Assembly (NCBI RefSeq): GCF_042434915.1
Contig: NZ_CP170198.1
Span: 186,001-250,000, forward strand
From: Aquimarina sp042434915
Lineage (GTDB): Bacteria; Bacteroidota; Bacteroidia; Flavobacteriales; Flavobacteriaceae
Reading direction: 5' to 3'
DNA: 64,000 bases
Shown here: piece by piece, positions 42,786-52,130 of the stretch
Position numbering within the stretch: the first letter of the stretch is position 1
Layout of the letters: the number at the start of each line of letters is the position of its first letter
Notes under the pieces: generated by a model
Databases searched by the model: none
Told to the model about the DNA's origin: nothing
What the model saw: the letters and a program-made list of their open reading frames with translations, nothing else
Made by a program: the position numbers and the translations under genes

Positions 42786-42817
42786 AAAAAGGTTGTCTAG
42801 TATAGACAACCTTTTTT
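42785..42817. terminator. Bidirectional terminator
   Basis: The arms 42785-42799 and 42803-42817 (AAAAAAGGTTGTCTA with its complement) are perfect, with flanking A and T runs. It serves both the protease gene and the convergent DUF1573 gene. Confidence 0.9.
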
Positions 42818-42852
42818 AATTTTAGTAAACTATTTTGTATCCTGCTCTTAGA

Positions 42853-43233
42853 TTAGGATTGATCTAAAACAGTTCCTTTTATCTTAATAGCTTTTGTAGC
42901 TTCCTCTGCATTAGAGTAAACTGTAATAGTTTTACGTATGGGACCCACACGTTTGGTATCATATTTTACTTCAATAATCCCTGTTGCTCCAGGTGCTATA
43001 GGGCCTTCTGGCTTTTTAGCAATTGTACATCCACAACTCGAATATACTCTAGAAATAACTAAAGGAGCATTACCTGTATTTGTGAATTCGAATTTACGAT
43101 TTCCATCACTCCCTTTGGCTATTTCACCATAATCAACAACATCCGTTTTAAATTCTATTTTTGCTTTGGAATCTTGAGCGTTAAGGGTAATACCAAAGAC
43201 GCCAATAAATAGAATTAGCATTATTCTTTTCAT
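42853..43233 (-). CDS. Secreted DUF1573 protein
   Basis: A 126-residue exported protein with signal peptide to about residue 19 (FGITLNAQ). It has the DUF1573 pattern: FDVVDYGEIAKGSDGNRKFEFTNTG-like start, VISRVYSSCGCTIAKKP and ITVYSNAEEATKAIKIKGTV, an immunoglobulin-like fold of unknown function that is abundant in Bacteroidota. The Cys pair in SSCGCT is conserved. Single gene. Confidence 0.9.
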   Translation of the reverse strand: MKRIMLILFIGVFGITLNAQDSKAKIEFKTDVVDYGEIAKGSDGNRKFEFTNTGNAPLVISRVYSSCGCTIAKKPEGPIAPGATGIIEVKYDTKRVGPIRKTITVYSNAEEATKAIKIKGTVLDQS

Positions 43234-43321
43234 AATGTAGGTTTTTATTAAACGTAAAAGTACTTACTTTTTATCCAACTTCAAAATAGCAAAAGACTTT
43301 CAAGTTGTCGTTTATAATAAT

Positions 43322-43330
43322 TACTTTTGC
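43322..43330 (+). promoter_or_regulatory. -7 promoter element of valS
   Basis: TACTTTTG plus C matches the consensus, 30 bases before the ATG at 43360. It also excludes the TTG at 43327 as start codon. Confidence 0.7.
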
Positions 43331-43359
43331 AATCTAAAATTCAAAAACCGCACCAAAGT

Positions 43360-45990
43360 ATGACTCCAGTTGGAAAGTATGACTCAAAAGCAGTCGAAGA
43401 AAAATGGTATGACTACTGGATGAAAAATAATTATTTTCATTCTGAAGTTGATGATCGTGAAGCATATACCATCGTGATACCACCTCCTAATGTCACTGGT
43501 GTGTTGCATATGGGGCATATGCTAAACAACACCCTTCAGGACGTTTTGATCAGAAGAGCACGGCTCAAAGGTTATAACGCGTGCTGGGTACCAGGTACAG
43601 ATCATGCATCAATTGCTACAGAAGCCAAAGTGGTGGCAAAGTTAAAGGCAGATGGAATTGATAAAAATAGTCTTACCAGAGAAGAGTTTTTAGAACATGC
43701 TTGGGAATGGACCCATAAACATGGGGGAATAATTTTAGAGCAATTAAAAAAATTAGGAGCTTCATGTGATTGGGAACGTACTGCATTTACAATGGATGAC
43801 AATTTGTCTGCATCTGTAATCAAAGTTTTTGTAGATCTATATAATAAAGGTCTTATCTATCGCGGTTATAGGATGGTCAATTGGGATCCAGAAGCCAAAA
43901 CTACATTGTCTGATGAAGAGGTGATTTATGAAGAAAAAAAAGGAAATCTTTATTACCTCACTTATACAATTGAGGATAGTGATGAGGTTCTAACCATCGC
44001 TACTACCCGTCCAGAAACGATTATGGGTGATACAGCTATCTGTATTCACCCAGAGGATACTCGTTTTTCACATTTAAAAGGAAAAAAAGCTATTATTCCT
44101 CTTGTTAATAGATCAATACCGATAATAGAAGATGAGTATGTAGATATGGAATTTGGTACTGGGTGTTTAAAAGTAACCCCAGCTCACGATCAAAACGATA
44201 AAATATTAGGTGATAAGCATAAACTAGATGTAATCGATATTTTTAACGATGATGCTACGCTAAATAAGAATGGTTTACAGTATGCAGGCAAAGATCGTTT
44301 TGTGGTTCGTAAAGAAATTGTAAAAGATCTAGATGCTATTGGAGCTTTAGTAAAAACTGAAGTTCATATGAATAAGGTAGGAACAAGTGAAAGGACCAAA
44401 GCTGTTATTGAACCTAAGTTGAGTGATCAATGGTTTTTAAAAATGAAAGACCTTGCACAGCCCGCTCTTGATGCAGTTTTGGGTAATGAAGTAAATTTAG
44501 TGCCAGAAAAGTTTGTAAATACCTATCGCCATTGGATGGAAAATGTTAGAGATTGGAACATCTCTAGACAACTTTGGTGGGGTCATCAAATTCCAGCTTT
44601 CTTTTATGGTGATGGCAAAGAGGATTTTGTAGTTGCAGAGACTAAAGAAATAGCCTTGGGGTTAGCCAAAGAGAAATCAGGAAAAACAGATTTGCAAATA
44701 GCGGATTTAACACAAGACCCAGATGCACTAGATACTTGGTTTTCTTCGTGGTTGTGGCCAATGAGCGTGTTTAATGGGATTTTGGAACCAGATAATGACG
44801 AAATAAACTATTATTATCCAACCAATGATCTAGTAACAGCCCCTGAAATTCTGTTTTTCTGGGTAGCAAGGATGATTATTGCCGGATATGAATGTAGAAA
44901 AGAAAAACCATTTACCAATGTTTATTTAACAGGAATAGTACGAGATAAACAACGTCGCAAGATGTCTAAATCTTTGGGTAATTCACCAGATCCCTTAGAT
45001 CTTATCGACAAGTATGGGGCAGATGGAATACGGGTAGGTATGCTATTGAGCTCTCCCGCAGGTAATGATTTGATGTTTGACGAAGAGCTTTGTAAGCAGG
45101 GAAGTGGCTTTGTTAATAAAATATGGAATGCGTTTAAACTTATCAAAGGTTGGGATATTGATTCAGGAATCGATCAACCAGAGGCTTCCAAATTGGCAAT
45201 TGATTGGTATAACACCAAGTTTCAATCAGCGTTAGTAGCATTAGAAGATCATTATGCTAAGTATAGGATAAGTGATGCCCTTATGACGACTTATAAGCTA
45301 ATATGGGACGATTTTTGTAGCTGGCTATTAGAAATGGTAAAGCCAGAGTATGGTCAACCTATTGATCAAACAACTTATAATGCCATATTGAATATTTTAG
45401 AAGAAAACTTGAAAATTTTACATCCTTTTGTACCATTTATTTCTGAAGAAATTTGGCAGCAAATAGGAGATAGAAAAATTGATGAAGCTCTTATTGTTTC
45501 TTCTTGGCCTGTGGTAACACAAGTAAATAAAGATTTGATAGATACATTCGAAACAGCAAAAGAAGTTATTTCTGGAATACGCACCGTACGTAAAGAAAAA
45601 AATATTTCTTTTAAAGACACCATAGGTCTCTCTGTACTTAATAGCAGCAATCTTACAACTACTTTTGATAGTGTTATTAAAAAAATGGGTAATATTTCTG
45701 ATCTTGAGTATGTTACAACCAAAGTGGATGGAGCATTATCGTTTAGGGTAAAATCCAACGAGTATTTTATACCGATCTCTGGGGCTATTGATGTCGCAGA
45801 AGAGATTAAAAAGATTAAAGAGGAGTTGAAATATACCGAAGGGTTTCTGAAATCTGTTCAGAAAAAACTTCAGAATGAACGTTTTGTTTCAAATGCTCCA
45901 GAACAAGTGATAACTACAGAACGAAAAAAAGAGGCTGACGCTGAAGCGAAAATAGCGATGCTTAAGTCAAGTTTGAGTAGTTTGGAATAA
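43360..45990 (+). CDS. valS: Valyl-tRNA synthetase
   Basis: Charges tRNA-Val and edits misacylated Thr. The 876-residue class I enzyme has HIGH as HMGHMLNN in PPNVTGVLHMGH and KMSKS in RRKMSKSLGNSPDP. The editing domain is visible in TIATTRPETIMGDTA. The C-terminal coiled coil is a short version (EEIKKIKEELKYTEGFLKSV). The start is the ATG at 43360; the TTG at 43327 lies inside the promoter. Confidence 0.97.
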   Translation: MTPVGKYDSKAVEEKWYDYWMKNNYFHSEVDDREAYTIVIPPPNVTGVLHMGHMLNNTLQDVLIRRARLKGYNACWVPGTDHASIATEAKVVAKLKADGIDKNSLTREEFLEHAWEWTHKHGGIILEQLKKLGASCDWERTAFTMDDNLSASVIKVFVDLYNKGLIYRGYRMVNWDPEAKTTLSDEEVIYEEKKGNLYYLTYTIEDSDEVLTIATTRPETIMGDTAICIHPEDTRFSHLKGKKAIIPLVNRSIPIIEDEYVDMEFGTGCLKVTPAHDQNDKILGDKHKLDVIDIFNDDATLNKNGLQYAGKDRFVVRKEIVKDLDAIGALVKTEVHMNKVGTSERTKAVIEPKLSDQWFLKMKDLAQPALDAVLGNEVNLVPEKFVNTYRHWMENVRDWNISRQLWWGHQIPAFFYGDGKEDFVVAETKEIALGLAKEKSGKTDLQIADLTQDPDALDTWFSSWLWPMSVFNGILEPDNDEINYYYPTNDLVTAPEILFFWVARMIIAGYECRKEKPFTNVYLTGIVRDKQRRKMSKSLGNSPDPLDLIDKYGADGIRVGMLLSSPAGNDLMFDEELCKQGSGFVNKIWNAFKLIKGWDIDSGIDQPEASKLAIDWYNTKFQSALVALEDHYAKYRISDALMTTYKLIWDDFCSWLLEMVKPEYGQPIDQTTYNAILNILEENLKILHPFVPFISEEIWQQIGDRKIDEALIVSSWPVVTQVNKDLIDTFETAKEVISGIRTVRKEKNISFKDTIGLSVLNSSNLTTTFDSVIKKMGNISDLEYVTTKVDGALSFRVKSNEYFIPISGAIDVAEEIKKIKEELKYTEGFLKSVQKKLQNERFVSNAPEQVITTERKKEADAEAKIAMLKSSLSSLE

Positions 45991-46011
45991 CGCATTTTAA
46001 GGCAATAAGAA

Positions 46012-46052
46012 TAAAAAAAAGACTTGATTAGTATAATCAAGTCTTTTTTTTT
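46012..46052. terminator. Bidirectional terminator valS / ACBP
   Basis: The arms GACTTGATTA (46021-46030) and its complement (46034-46043) enclose a 3-base loop, flanked by an A run and a T run. Confidence 0.9.
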
Positions 46053-46072
46053 ATTCTTGTTAGTGATTCAAA

Positions 46073-46345
46073 TTATTTATTATCAGGGATGTATTGATCT
46101 ACCAAAGCGATATATTTAAGTTTAGCTTCATGTTGAGATAAATGTTTAACCTGAAACAAAGCATTAAGCTTAAAAGCATTGCGCAGATCACTATCGCCAG
46201 ATGGCGTGTAAAACCCTTTGGTGTTGGTAGCAAGTTTATAATGAGCATATAGATGCAGCATTATATCTGTGGGAAGTTTTAAATTAGTATTACTGGCTTT
46301 TTCAAACGCCTTCTCAAAAGCAATATCTAAGTCTTCGTTAGTCAT
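46073..46345 (-). CDS. Acyl-CoA-binding protein
   Basis: A 90-residue four-helix protein like eukaryotic ACBP. Visible motifs are DIAFEKAFEKA, the LYAHYKLATNTKGFYTPSGDSDLRNAFK block (matching the LYALYKQAT and DxxGKAKW elements) and KLKYIALVDQYIPDN. It buffers long-chain acyl-CoA. It is the last gene of the rsfS-ftsH-LUD-cdsA-psd operon, three bases after psd, which fits a role in phospholipid synthesis. ACBP is common in Bacteroidota but scarce in other bacteria. Confidence 0.92.
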   Translation of the reverse strand: MTNEDLDIAFEKAFEKASNTNLKLPTDIMLHLYAHYKLATNTKGFYTPSGDSDLRNAFKLNALFQVKHLSQHEAKLKYIALVDQYIPDNK

Positions 46346-46348
46346 ATG

Positions 46349-46996
46349 TTATAACGTAGCAATAATACTTTCTCCTCCACGTACTTTCTCATTTAGGCTC
46401 ACATTAACCTTAGTGCCAATAGGTAAAAACACATCCACTCTAGAACCAAACTTTATAAAACCACTATCCGATCCTTGTGTGACTTTTTCACCTTCAATGG
46501 CGTAATTGACTATTCGTTTTGCGAGCGCCCCTGCGATTTGGCGATATAAAATTTCAGTACTATTATTTTTAACAACTACTGTGGTTCTTTCGTTCTCCTC
46601 TGACGATTTTGGGTGCCAAGCCACAAGAAATTTTCCAGGATGGTATTTGCTAAAAACTACCTTACCTCCTATGGGATGACGCGTCACATGAACATTTATT
46701 GGAGACATAAAAATTGAAACCTGAAGTCTTTTTTCGTTAAAATACTCTTTTTCAAAAACTTCTTCAATAACCACAACTTTTCCATCTACAGGCGATACCA
46801 CAGTTGTGTCACTTAGTGTTATTTTACGCTTTGGATTTCTAAAAAATTGTAGAATTAATAGTAAAAAAGCAAAACTAACTACCAAGATAGCTAGTTGTAT
46901 TTCTTCTAACTGTATGGCGACGTAAGACGCTACATTAATACCAAGAAAAATAACTAGGGCTACAGAAATTATTTTAAAACCTTCTTTATGAAACAT
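46349..46996 (-). CDS. psd: Phosphatidylserine decarboxylase proenzyme, short type
   Basis: Makes phosphatidylethanolamine from phosphatidylserine in the inner membrane. From the Met at 46996 (start MFHKEGFKIISV) it has 215 residues, the short archaeal/Bacteroidetes form; the longer reading back to 47074 overlaps cdsA more deeply and is rejected. Two N-terminal helices, then VVSPVDGKVV, the FMSPINVHVTRHPIGG block and the self-cleaving region GFIKFGSRVDVFLP, where cleavage between Gly and Ser makes the pyruvoyl cofactor. Its start overlaps the end of cdsA by 11 bases. Confidence 0.93.
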   Translation of the reverse strand: MFHKEGFKIISVALVIFLGINVASYVAIQLEEIQLAILVVSFAFLLLILQFFRNPKRKITLSDTTVVSPVDGKVVVIEEVFEKEYFNEKRLQVSIFMSPINVHVTRHPIGGKVVFSKYHPGKFLVAWHPKSSEENERTTVVVKNNSTEILYRQIAGALAKRIVNYAIEGEKVTQGSDSGFIKFGSRVDVFLPIGTKVNVSLNEKVRGGESIIATL

Positions 46997-47789
46997 AGTG
47001 TAGTAATTGTAAGAAAACAAATAAAAATGGACTAGCAAAAATAATACTATCCAATCGGTCAAATATACCGCCATGACCAGGCATGATAGAGCCGCTATCT
47101 TTTACTCCAGCTTGACGTTTAAACTTTGATTGAATTAAATCTCCTAGGGTTCCAAAAATACTTAATATTAGACTGATAAACAACCAAATTACAACAGATA
47201 GTGTGTGGGTTGTTAAAGCGATAACCGCAGCTGCGATGAGTCCAAAACACAAACCTCCAATAAAACCTTCTATTGTCTTGTTTGGTGAAATACGTTCTAG
47301 TAGTTTATGTTTACCAAAGTTTTTTCCTACTAGATATGCAAAGGTATCATTGGTCCACATAATAAAAAAAGATCCAGCAACGATAAAAGGCTCGTAATCT
47401 CCTCTAAAGGTAGGGATCATTGTTAAAAAAATAATTGAGGTTATTAAGTAAAAAATACTGGTAATGTATTTTTTCTTTTCAAACATCGGTATAATACGTA
47501 TGATCAACAAGTCTCGAACCAACAATAACTCGGTTATAACGGTTGCTGTGAGAAGAAAGTATAAAAAATAAGGATGTACACTAGTAAAATTAACTACTAA
47601 AATTAAAACAATAAAAATAAGGTATAACCATTTGTTTTTTAAGTGGATCAATTTTTGAAACTCATAAACGCAAATAAGTCCAAAAATGAAAAATACGCCA
47701 ATGAAAGTTTCTTTGGAAATAAAAATAGAAAACAGTAAGATCGAAATGTATAAGAATCCCGATAAAGATCTTGTGAGCAATTCCTTCAT
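46986..47789 (-). CDS. cdsA: Phosphatidate cytidylyltransferase
   Basis: Makes CDP-diacylglycerol in the inner membrane, the branch point of phospholipid synthesis. The Met at 47789 gives MKELLTRSLSGFLYI, a normal start, and 267 residues; the upstream extension is rejected. About eight helices, then the CdsA signature SKFKRQAGVKDSGSIMPGHG followed by GIFDRLDS. It overlaps psd by 11 bases and starts one base after the LUD gene stop, so the four genes are tightly linked. Confidence 0.95.
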   Translation of the reverse strand: MKELLTRSLSGFLYISILLFSIFISKETFIGVFFIFGLICVYEFQKLIHLKNKWLYLIFIVLILVVNFTSVHPYFLYFLLTATVITELLLVRDLLIIRIIPMFEKKKYITSIFYLITSIIFLTMIPTFRGDYEPFIVAGSFFIMWTNDTFAYLVGKNFGKHKLLERISPNKTIEGFIGGLCFGLIAAAVIALTTHTLSVVIWLFISLILSIFGTLGDLIQSKFKRQAGVKDSGSIMPGHGGIFDRLDSIIFASPFLFVFLQLLHYVS

Positions 47790-47790
47790 G

Positions 47791-48402
47791 TTATAAATCT
47801 TCCAGAAGCAGCAAATATAGATTTTTTGAACTACTTCCATAGCTTAAGAAGTCTTTTTCTTTTTGAGTTTCGAAGTTTTTAATGGTTGTAATGTTTGAAG
47901 GAATAGTTTTTTTATTCTTTTGTTTTATACCTTTTAAACCTTCACCAATGCTAGAAACAAGCTGACTAGTGGATGCGAAAATTATAAAGTTATCAGGAAG
48001 TTCTGTTAACTTCTTTTCTTTAAGTTGATTAGAAGAAACCAGAATCGAACCACTGTCCGAAATAAGGTATTCGCAAGTTGCAAAAAAGAAAGAAGAAGAC
48101 ATTTTTTTAGTGAAGTCAAGGTTAAAGTTAGAGAACTTGTGCTCTAACCCGATATCAAAACAGCACACCTCTTTTTCATACCAATCATTTTCTAAAAGAA
48201 TTTTATCAAAAGAATCTAGAATTTCATTTTCGTTATCACAGTATAAAAACTTTCCGCCATTTCGTTTAAAATTAATCATAAAACTCTCGTCTATCGGAAG
48301 ATTAATCTCTGGCATATACTTACTGCGATCTTCTATGTGTTTTTCTTTATTCTTTTGGTCTGATTTAGATTTGGAAAAAAAAAGTTTTCTAAATAGACTC
48401 AT
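47791..48402 (-). CDS. LUD-domain (LutC/YkgG-like) protein
   Basis: A 203-residue cytoplasmic protein with the LUD fold seen in LutC of the lactate oxidation complex. The start at 48402 (MSLFRKLFFSK) is chosen. Conserved elements are FFFATCEYLISDSGSILVSS and LPDNFIIFASTSQLV. It occurs here without lutA or lutB, between ftsH and cdsA, the arrangement I recall from Bacteroidota. The role is unknown; a link to membrane quality control or lipid synthesis is only suggested by its place. Confidence 0.8.
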   Translation of the reverse strand: MSLFRKLFFSKSKSDQKNKEKHIEDRSKYMPEINLPIDESFMINFKRNGGKFLYCDNENEILDSFDKILLENDWYEKEVCCFDIGLEHKFSNFNLDFTKKMSSSFFFATCEYLISDSGSILVSSNQLKEKKLTELPDNFIIFASTSQLVSSIGEGLKGIKQKNKKTIPSNITTIKNFETQKEKDFLSYGSSSKNLYLLLLEDL

Positions 48403-48451
48403 TGTAAAATGATAATTGGGATTTTTATTGACGTTCAATTCAAAGATAAAA

Positions 48452-48490
48452 AAAATCTTAACCTAAACGTTTCCGTTCGGTTAAGATTTT
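48452..48490 (-). terminator. Hairpin between ftsH and LUD gene
   Basis: The 12-bp arms 48452-48463 and 48479-48490 (AAAATCTTAACC and complement) with a 15-base loop are followed by a T run on the minus strand. It can separate rsfS-ftsH from the lipid genes. Confidence 0.8.
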
Positions 48491-48518
48491 CATCATACTA
48501 GTAAAAAATAGTATATAT

Positions 48519-50468
48519 TTAAGAAGGTTCGGTTATTATTTCCTCTTTATTGCCAAAAGGACGCTTTCCGAAAATCTTTTCTAGGTTATCCTTAAAGATA
48601 ACTTCTTTCTCCAGCAATACTTCTGCAAGTTCGGTAAGTTTATCTTTATTGTTTTCTAATAATTTAATAGCTCGTTGATATTGTTCTTCGATAATGTTTG
48701 AAATCTCTTTGTCTATCAATTCACTAGTTTGTTCGCTATAAGGTTTGGTAAAATTATATTCGCTTTGACCTGACGAGTCATAATACGTTAGATTTCCTAC
48801 TTTATCATTAAGTCCATAAATTGTAACCATTGCACGAGCTTGTTTAGTTACCTTTTCCAAATCGCTTAAGGCACCTGTAGAAATTTCATTAAAAATTACT
48901 TTTTCTGCAGCTCTACCGCCTAAGGTTGCACACATTTCATCTAACATTTGATTTGGTCTTACAATAAGTCGTTCTTCGGGTAAATACCACGCCGCTCCTA
49001 AGGATTGACCTCTTGGAACTATTGTAACCTTAACTAGAGGTGCTGCGTGCTCTAGCATCCAACTAACGGTTGCATGACCAGCTTCATGAAAAGCAATAGC
49101 TCGTTTTTCATCGGGAGTGATAATTTTATTTTTTTTCTCTAATCCTCCTACGATTCTGTCTACTGCATCAAGAAAGTCTTGTTTACCTACAGCTAATTTT
49201 CCTTTTCTTGCAGCAATAAGTGCAGCTTCATTACAAACGTTAGCAATATCTGCACCAGAAAAACCTGGAGTTTGTTTTGCTAAGAACTCTGTATCGAGTT
49301 TTTCTTCAAGTTTGGTAAGTGGTTTTAAATGTACTTCAAAAATTTCTTTACGTTCTCTTACGTCTGGTAAGTCAACATAAATTTGACGATCAAAACGACC
49401 AGCTCTCATTAAAGCTTTATCCAGTACATCGGCACGGTTGGTAGCGGCGATTACGATTACATTAGTATTAGTGCCAAAACCATCCATTTCAGTAAGGAGT
49501 TGGTTTAATGTGTTTTCTCTTTCGTCATTAGATCCAGAAAAATTACTTTTTCCACGAGCTCTACCGATTGCATCTATCTCATCTATAAAAATAATGGCTG
49601 GTGATTTTTCTTTGGCTTGTTTGAATAAATCACGTACTCTAGATGCTCCCACACCAACAAACATCTCAACAAAATCTGATCCTGATAAAGAAAAGAAGGG
49701 TACTTTAGCTTCACCTGCTACGGCTTTGGCTAAAAGTGTCTTACCTGTACCTGGGGGTCCTACTAATAAAGCTCCTTTTGGAATTTTACCACCTAGGGAT
49801 GTGTACTTATCTGGATTTTTTAAAAAATCAACAATCTCTTCAACTTCTTCTTTGGCTCCTTCAAGACCTGCTACATTTTTAAATGAAACTTTTACATCGG
49901 TATTTTGATCAAACAATTTTGCTTTTGATTTACCAATATTAAATATCTGACCACCAGCACCACCGCCAGCACCACCGCTCATTCTACGCATTATAAAAAT
50001 CCATACACCTATAATCAAAGCAAATGGAAGTAGTGTGATCAAAATTTCTCCCCAAAAATTGTTTTCGGTATCGTAAATTACTTGTGTATCTAATCCTTTT
50101 TCACTCTTAATTTTGGCGATTTGATTTTCAAAGTTTTGGAGATCACCAAATTCAAATTGATAATCAGGTTCACCAGCAGCAGAGGGTAGTAGCGACTTGG
50201 TTTTTTTGTTTTTATGCTTTTCAAGAGATTTGGCTTCTTGCGTTAGATAAACTTTGGCATCACGTCGATTTAAAATAACCACTTTATCTACTTCACCATT
50301 GCGTAAAAACTCTTGGAAATTAGAAGTTGTTGTTTTGGGTGCAGAGTTCCAGCCACTGCCACCCATAAAATTTAGTGCTAAAAAACCAATTATGATAATC
50401 GCGTAAATCCAATATGCATTGAACTTTGGTTTTTTATTAGGTTCCATTTTCTTATTTTCTTTAGCCAT
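48519..50468 (-). CDS. ftsH: ATP-dependent zinc metalloprotease FtsH
   Basis: Membrane-bound AAA+ protease for quality control of membrane and cytoplasmic proteins. The 649-residue protein has two helices (about 16-36 and 142-162), Walker A GPPGTGKT, Walker B IIFIDEIDAIG, the second region of homology RPDREIT-like TNRADVLDKALMRAGRFD, and the zinc motif HEAGH with the distal Asp region. It lies 14 bases downstream of rsfS. In E. coli FtsH controls lipid A synthesis; a hairpin separates it here from the lipid genes that follow. Confidence 0.97.
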   Translation of the reverse strand: MAKENKKMEPNKKPKFNAYWIYAIIIIGFLALNFMGGSGWNSAPKTTTSNFQEFLRNGEVDKVVILNRRDAKVYLTQEAKSLEKHKNKKTKSLLPSAAGEPDYQFEFGDLQNFENQIAKIKSEKGLDTQVIYDTENNFWGEILITLLPFALIIGVWIFIMRRMSGGAGGGAGGQIFNIGKSKAKLFDQNTDVKVSFKNVAGLEGAKEEVEEIVDFLKNPDKYTSLGGKIPKGALLVGPPGTGKTLLAKAVAGEAKVPFFSLSGSDFVEMFVGVGASRVRDLFKQAKEKSPAIIFIDEIDAIGRARGKSNFSGSNDERENTLNQLLTEMDGFGTNTNVIVIAATNRADVLDKALMRAGRFDRQIYVDLPDVRERKEIFEVHLKPLTKLEEKLDTEFLAKQTPGFSGADIANVCNEAALIAARKGKLAVGKQDFLDAVDRIVGGLEKKNKIITPDEKRAIAFHEAGHATVSWMLEHAAPLVKVTIVPRGQSLGAAWYLPEERLIVRPNQMLDEMCATLGGRAAEKVIFNEISTGALSDLEKVTKQARAMVTIYGLNDKVGNLTYYDSSGQSEYNFTKPYSEQTSELIDKEISNIIEEQYQRAIKLLENNKDKLTELAEVLLEKEVIFKDNLEKIFGKRPFGNKEEIITEPS

Positions 50469-50482
50469 GTATGCTTTTTATT

Positions 50483-50854
50483 TTAGTATTTAGTTTGAAT
50501 AGAGGTGGTTTTTGCATCTCCCCATAAACCCTCAATATCGTAAAATTCTCGAATATGTTTTTGAAACACATGAACTACCACATTTACATAGTCCATTAGT
50601 ACCCACTCGGCATTTTCACTCCCTTCAATATGCCAGGGTTTATCTTTAAGTGCTTTACTTACTATTTTTTGGATTGAACTTACAATAGCATTTACCTGAG
50701 TGTTAGAGGTACCATTACAAATTACGAAGTAGTCACAAACAGTGTTTTCTATGTCTCTTAAATCTAGGATATCAATATCATTTCCTTTTACCTCTTCTAT
50801 GCCTTTTATGATTTGAGCAATTAATTCATCAGAGTTTATTTCTTTTTTACTCAT
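50483..50854 (-). CDS. rsfS: Ribosomal silencing factor RsfS
   Basis: Binds uL14 and blocks subunit joining in starvation. The 123-residue protein has the family core: DILDLRDIENTVCDYFVICNGTSNTQVNAI, then WHIEGSENAEWVLMDYVNVVVHVF and REFYDIEGLWGDAK. First gene of the ftsH operon, divergent from birA. Confidence 0.96.
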   Translation of the reverse strand: MSKKEINSDELIAQIIKGIEEVKGNDIDILDLRDIENTVCDYFVICNGTSNTQVNAIVSSIQKIVSKALKDKPWHIEGSENAEWVLMDYVNVVVHVFQKHIREFYDIEGLWGDAKTTSIQTKY

Positions 50855-50944
50855 GCATTTTTTTAATTTGTGTAAAGTTATTATTTTTTATGATTTTTAT
50901 GATCGTATTAAAAGAACATTTGTAAAACTTTCACACCATTTTAT

Positions 50945-51676
50945 ATGCATGTAATCAAAGTTGATGCCATTGAATCAACAAATACGTTTTTACGCGATTT
51001 AATTCGGGAGAAAACAGTAACCCAACCAACTTGCGTAGTTACAAACGAACAGATGGCTGGGCGAGGACAAATGGGTACAAGTTGGCAAAGTAAAAAAGGT
51101 GAAAATCTTACTACTAGTGTATTCATGCCATATACCAATATAAAAGTAGATAAACAATTTAGTATATCAATGTTAGTCGCATTGGCTATTTATGATACAC
51201 TTGATGCTATATCATTACCAAAAATTACTATCAAATGGCCAAACGACATTCTGTCAGATAAGAAGAAGGTATGCGGTATTTTAATTGAAAACAGTATACG
51301 TAATGACAGGTTGCAGGGAGGGATCATAGGTATTGGTCTTAATGTCAATCAAATTTATTTTGATGATTTACCCAATGCAGGTTCAATAAGTTCTATATTA
51401 GGAATTCGTTACGAAATAGAAGAAATTTTGACGGGTTTATTGCAACGACTTACTTTTAGATTTAAAATTCTAAAATCTACTAATTTTGAACTCATTAAAG
51501 AAGAATATGAGTCCAGATTATTTAGAAAAGATAAACCTTCCATGTTTTTAGATCAAAAAGGAGCCTCTTTTGTTGGGATTATTAAAGGGGTAACTACGTC
51601 TGGTAAACTACGAGTACAATTGGAAGAAAAGGAAGAGAAAATATTTGATCTTAAGGAGATAACCCTCGTTTACTAA
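50945..51676 (+). CDS. birA: Biotin--[acetyl-CoA carboxylase] ligase
   Basis: Attaches biotin to the carboxyl carrier protein for fatty acid synthesis. The 243-residue protein has no N-terminal repressor domain, so it is a catalytic-only type. Motifs are DAIESTNTFLRDL, the biotin/ATP loop MAGRGQMGTSWQSKKGENL, TIKWPNDILSDKKKVCGILIE and GIGLNVNQ. A bidirectional terminator separates it from the SRPBCC gene. Confidence 0.95.
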   Translation: MHVIKVDAIESTNTFLRDLIREKTVTQPTCVVTNEQMAGRGQMGTSWQSKKGENLTTSVFMPYTNIKVDKQFSISMLVALAIYDTLDAISLPKITIKWPNDILSDKKKVCGILIENSIRNDRLQGGIIGIGLNVNQIYFDDLPNAGSISSILGIRYEIEEILTGLLQRLTFRFKILKSTNFELIKEEYESRLFRKDKPSMFLDQKGASFVGIIKGVTTSGKLRVQLEEKEEKIFDLKEITLVY

Positions 51677-51681
51677 ATAGT

Positions 51682-51710
51682 GGCATCTTTTATTTTAAAT
51701 AAAAGATGCC
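51682..51710. terminator. Bidirectional terminator birA / SRPBCC gene
   Basis: The 14-base arms 51682-51695 and 51697-51710 (GGCATCTTTTATTT and complement) are separated by a single T. It lies between convergent genes. Confidence 0.85.
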
Positions 51711-51730
51711 GTACTATCAATTATTATTTC

Positions 51731-52123
51731 TCAAAGTTTGCTTAAGTTTTCACTAAGTGTACTTATAAATTTTTGAATAGGATTTTTAATCATCATACCC
51801 ATCATAGCATTAAACTGACCCTCAAAAACTAATTGAGTTGTACTTTTTCCTGGACTCAATTCGGTTATATTAGCGGTTAGCGTGAAAGGAAGTTTATCAC
51901 TTGCGGCTCCCAAAACTACTTGCGATGAGTCTGTACTTTCTTTTTGCTCTAGCACTATCTCTGGCATACCCTTAAGTTGAAACAAAAATCGTGAGTCACT
52001 TAACTTCTCAAATTTTTGAATACTATCGGGCATAATTTGCTCAAAATTCTCAACTTTTGTCAAGAAATCATATACTTCTTTTGGGCTTTTTGCTACGGTT
52101 ACCGCAGGACTTTCTAAATTCAT
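51731..52123 (-). CDS. SRPBCC (START-like) family protein
   Basis: A 130-residue soluble protein of the SRPBCC/Bet v 1 fold with an internal ligand cavity. It starts MNLESPAVTVAKSPKEVYDFLTKVENFEQIMPDS, the usual beta-alpha-alpha pattern, and ends in the long helix KNPIQKFISTLSENLSKL. No ligand is known. It lies 7 bases after pyrE on the same strand and is likely co-transcribed. Confidence 0.85.
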   Translation of the reverse strand: MNLESPAVTVAKSPKEVYDFLTKVENFEQIMPDSIQKFEKLSDSRFLFQLKGMPEIVLEQKESTDSSQVVLGAASDKLPFTLTANITELSPGKSTTQLVFEGQFNAMMGMMIKNPIQKFISTLSENLSKL

Positions 52124-52130
52124 AAGGTGT

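Noticed and set aside
47791..48402. Lactate utilisation role for the LUD protein
   Set aside because: LutA and LutB are absent and the neighbours concern membrane lipids and proteolysis.
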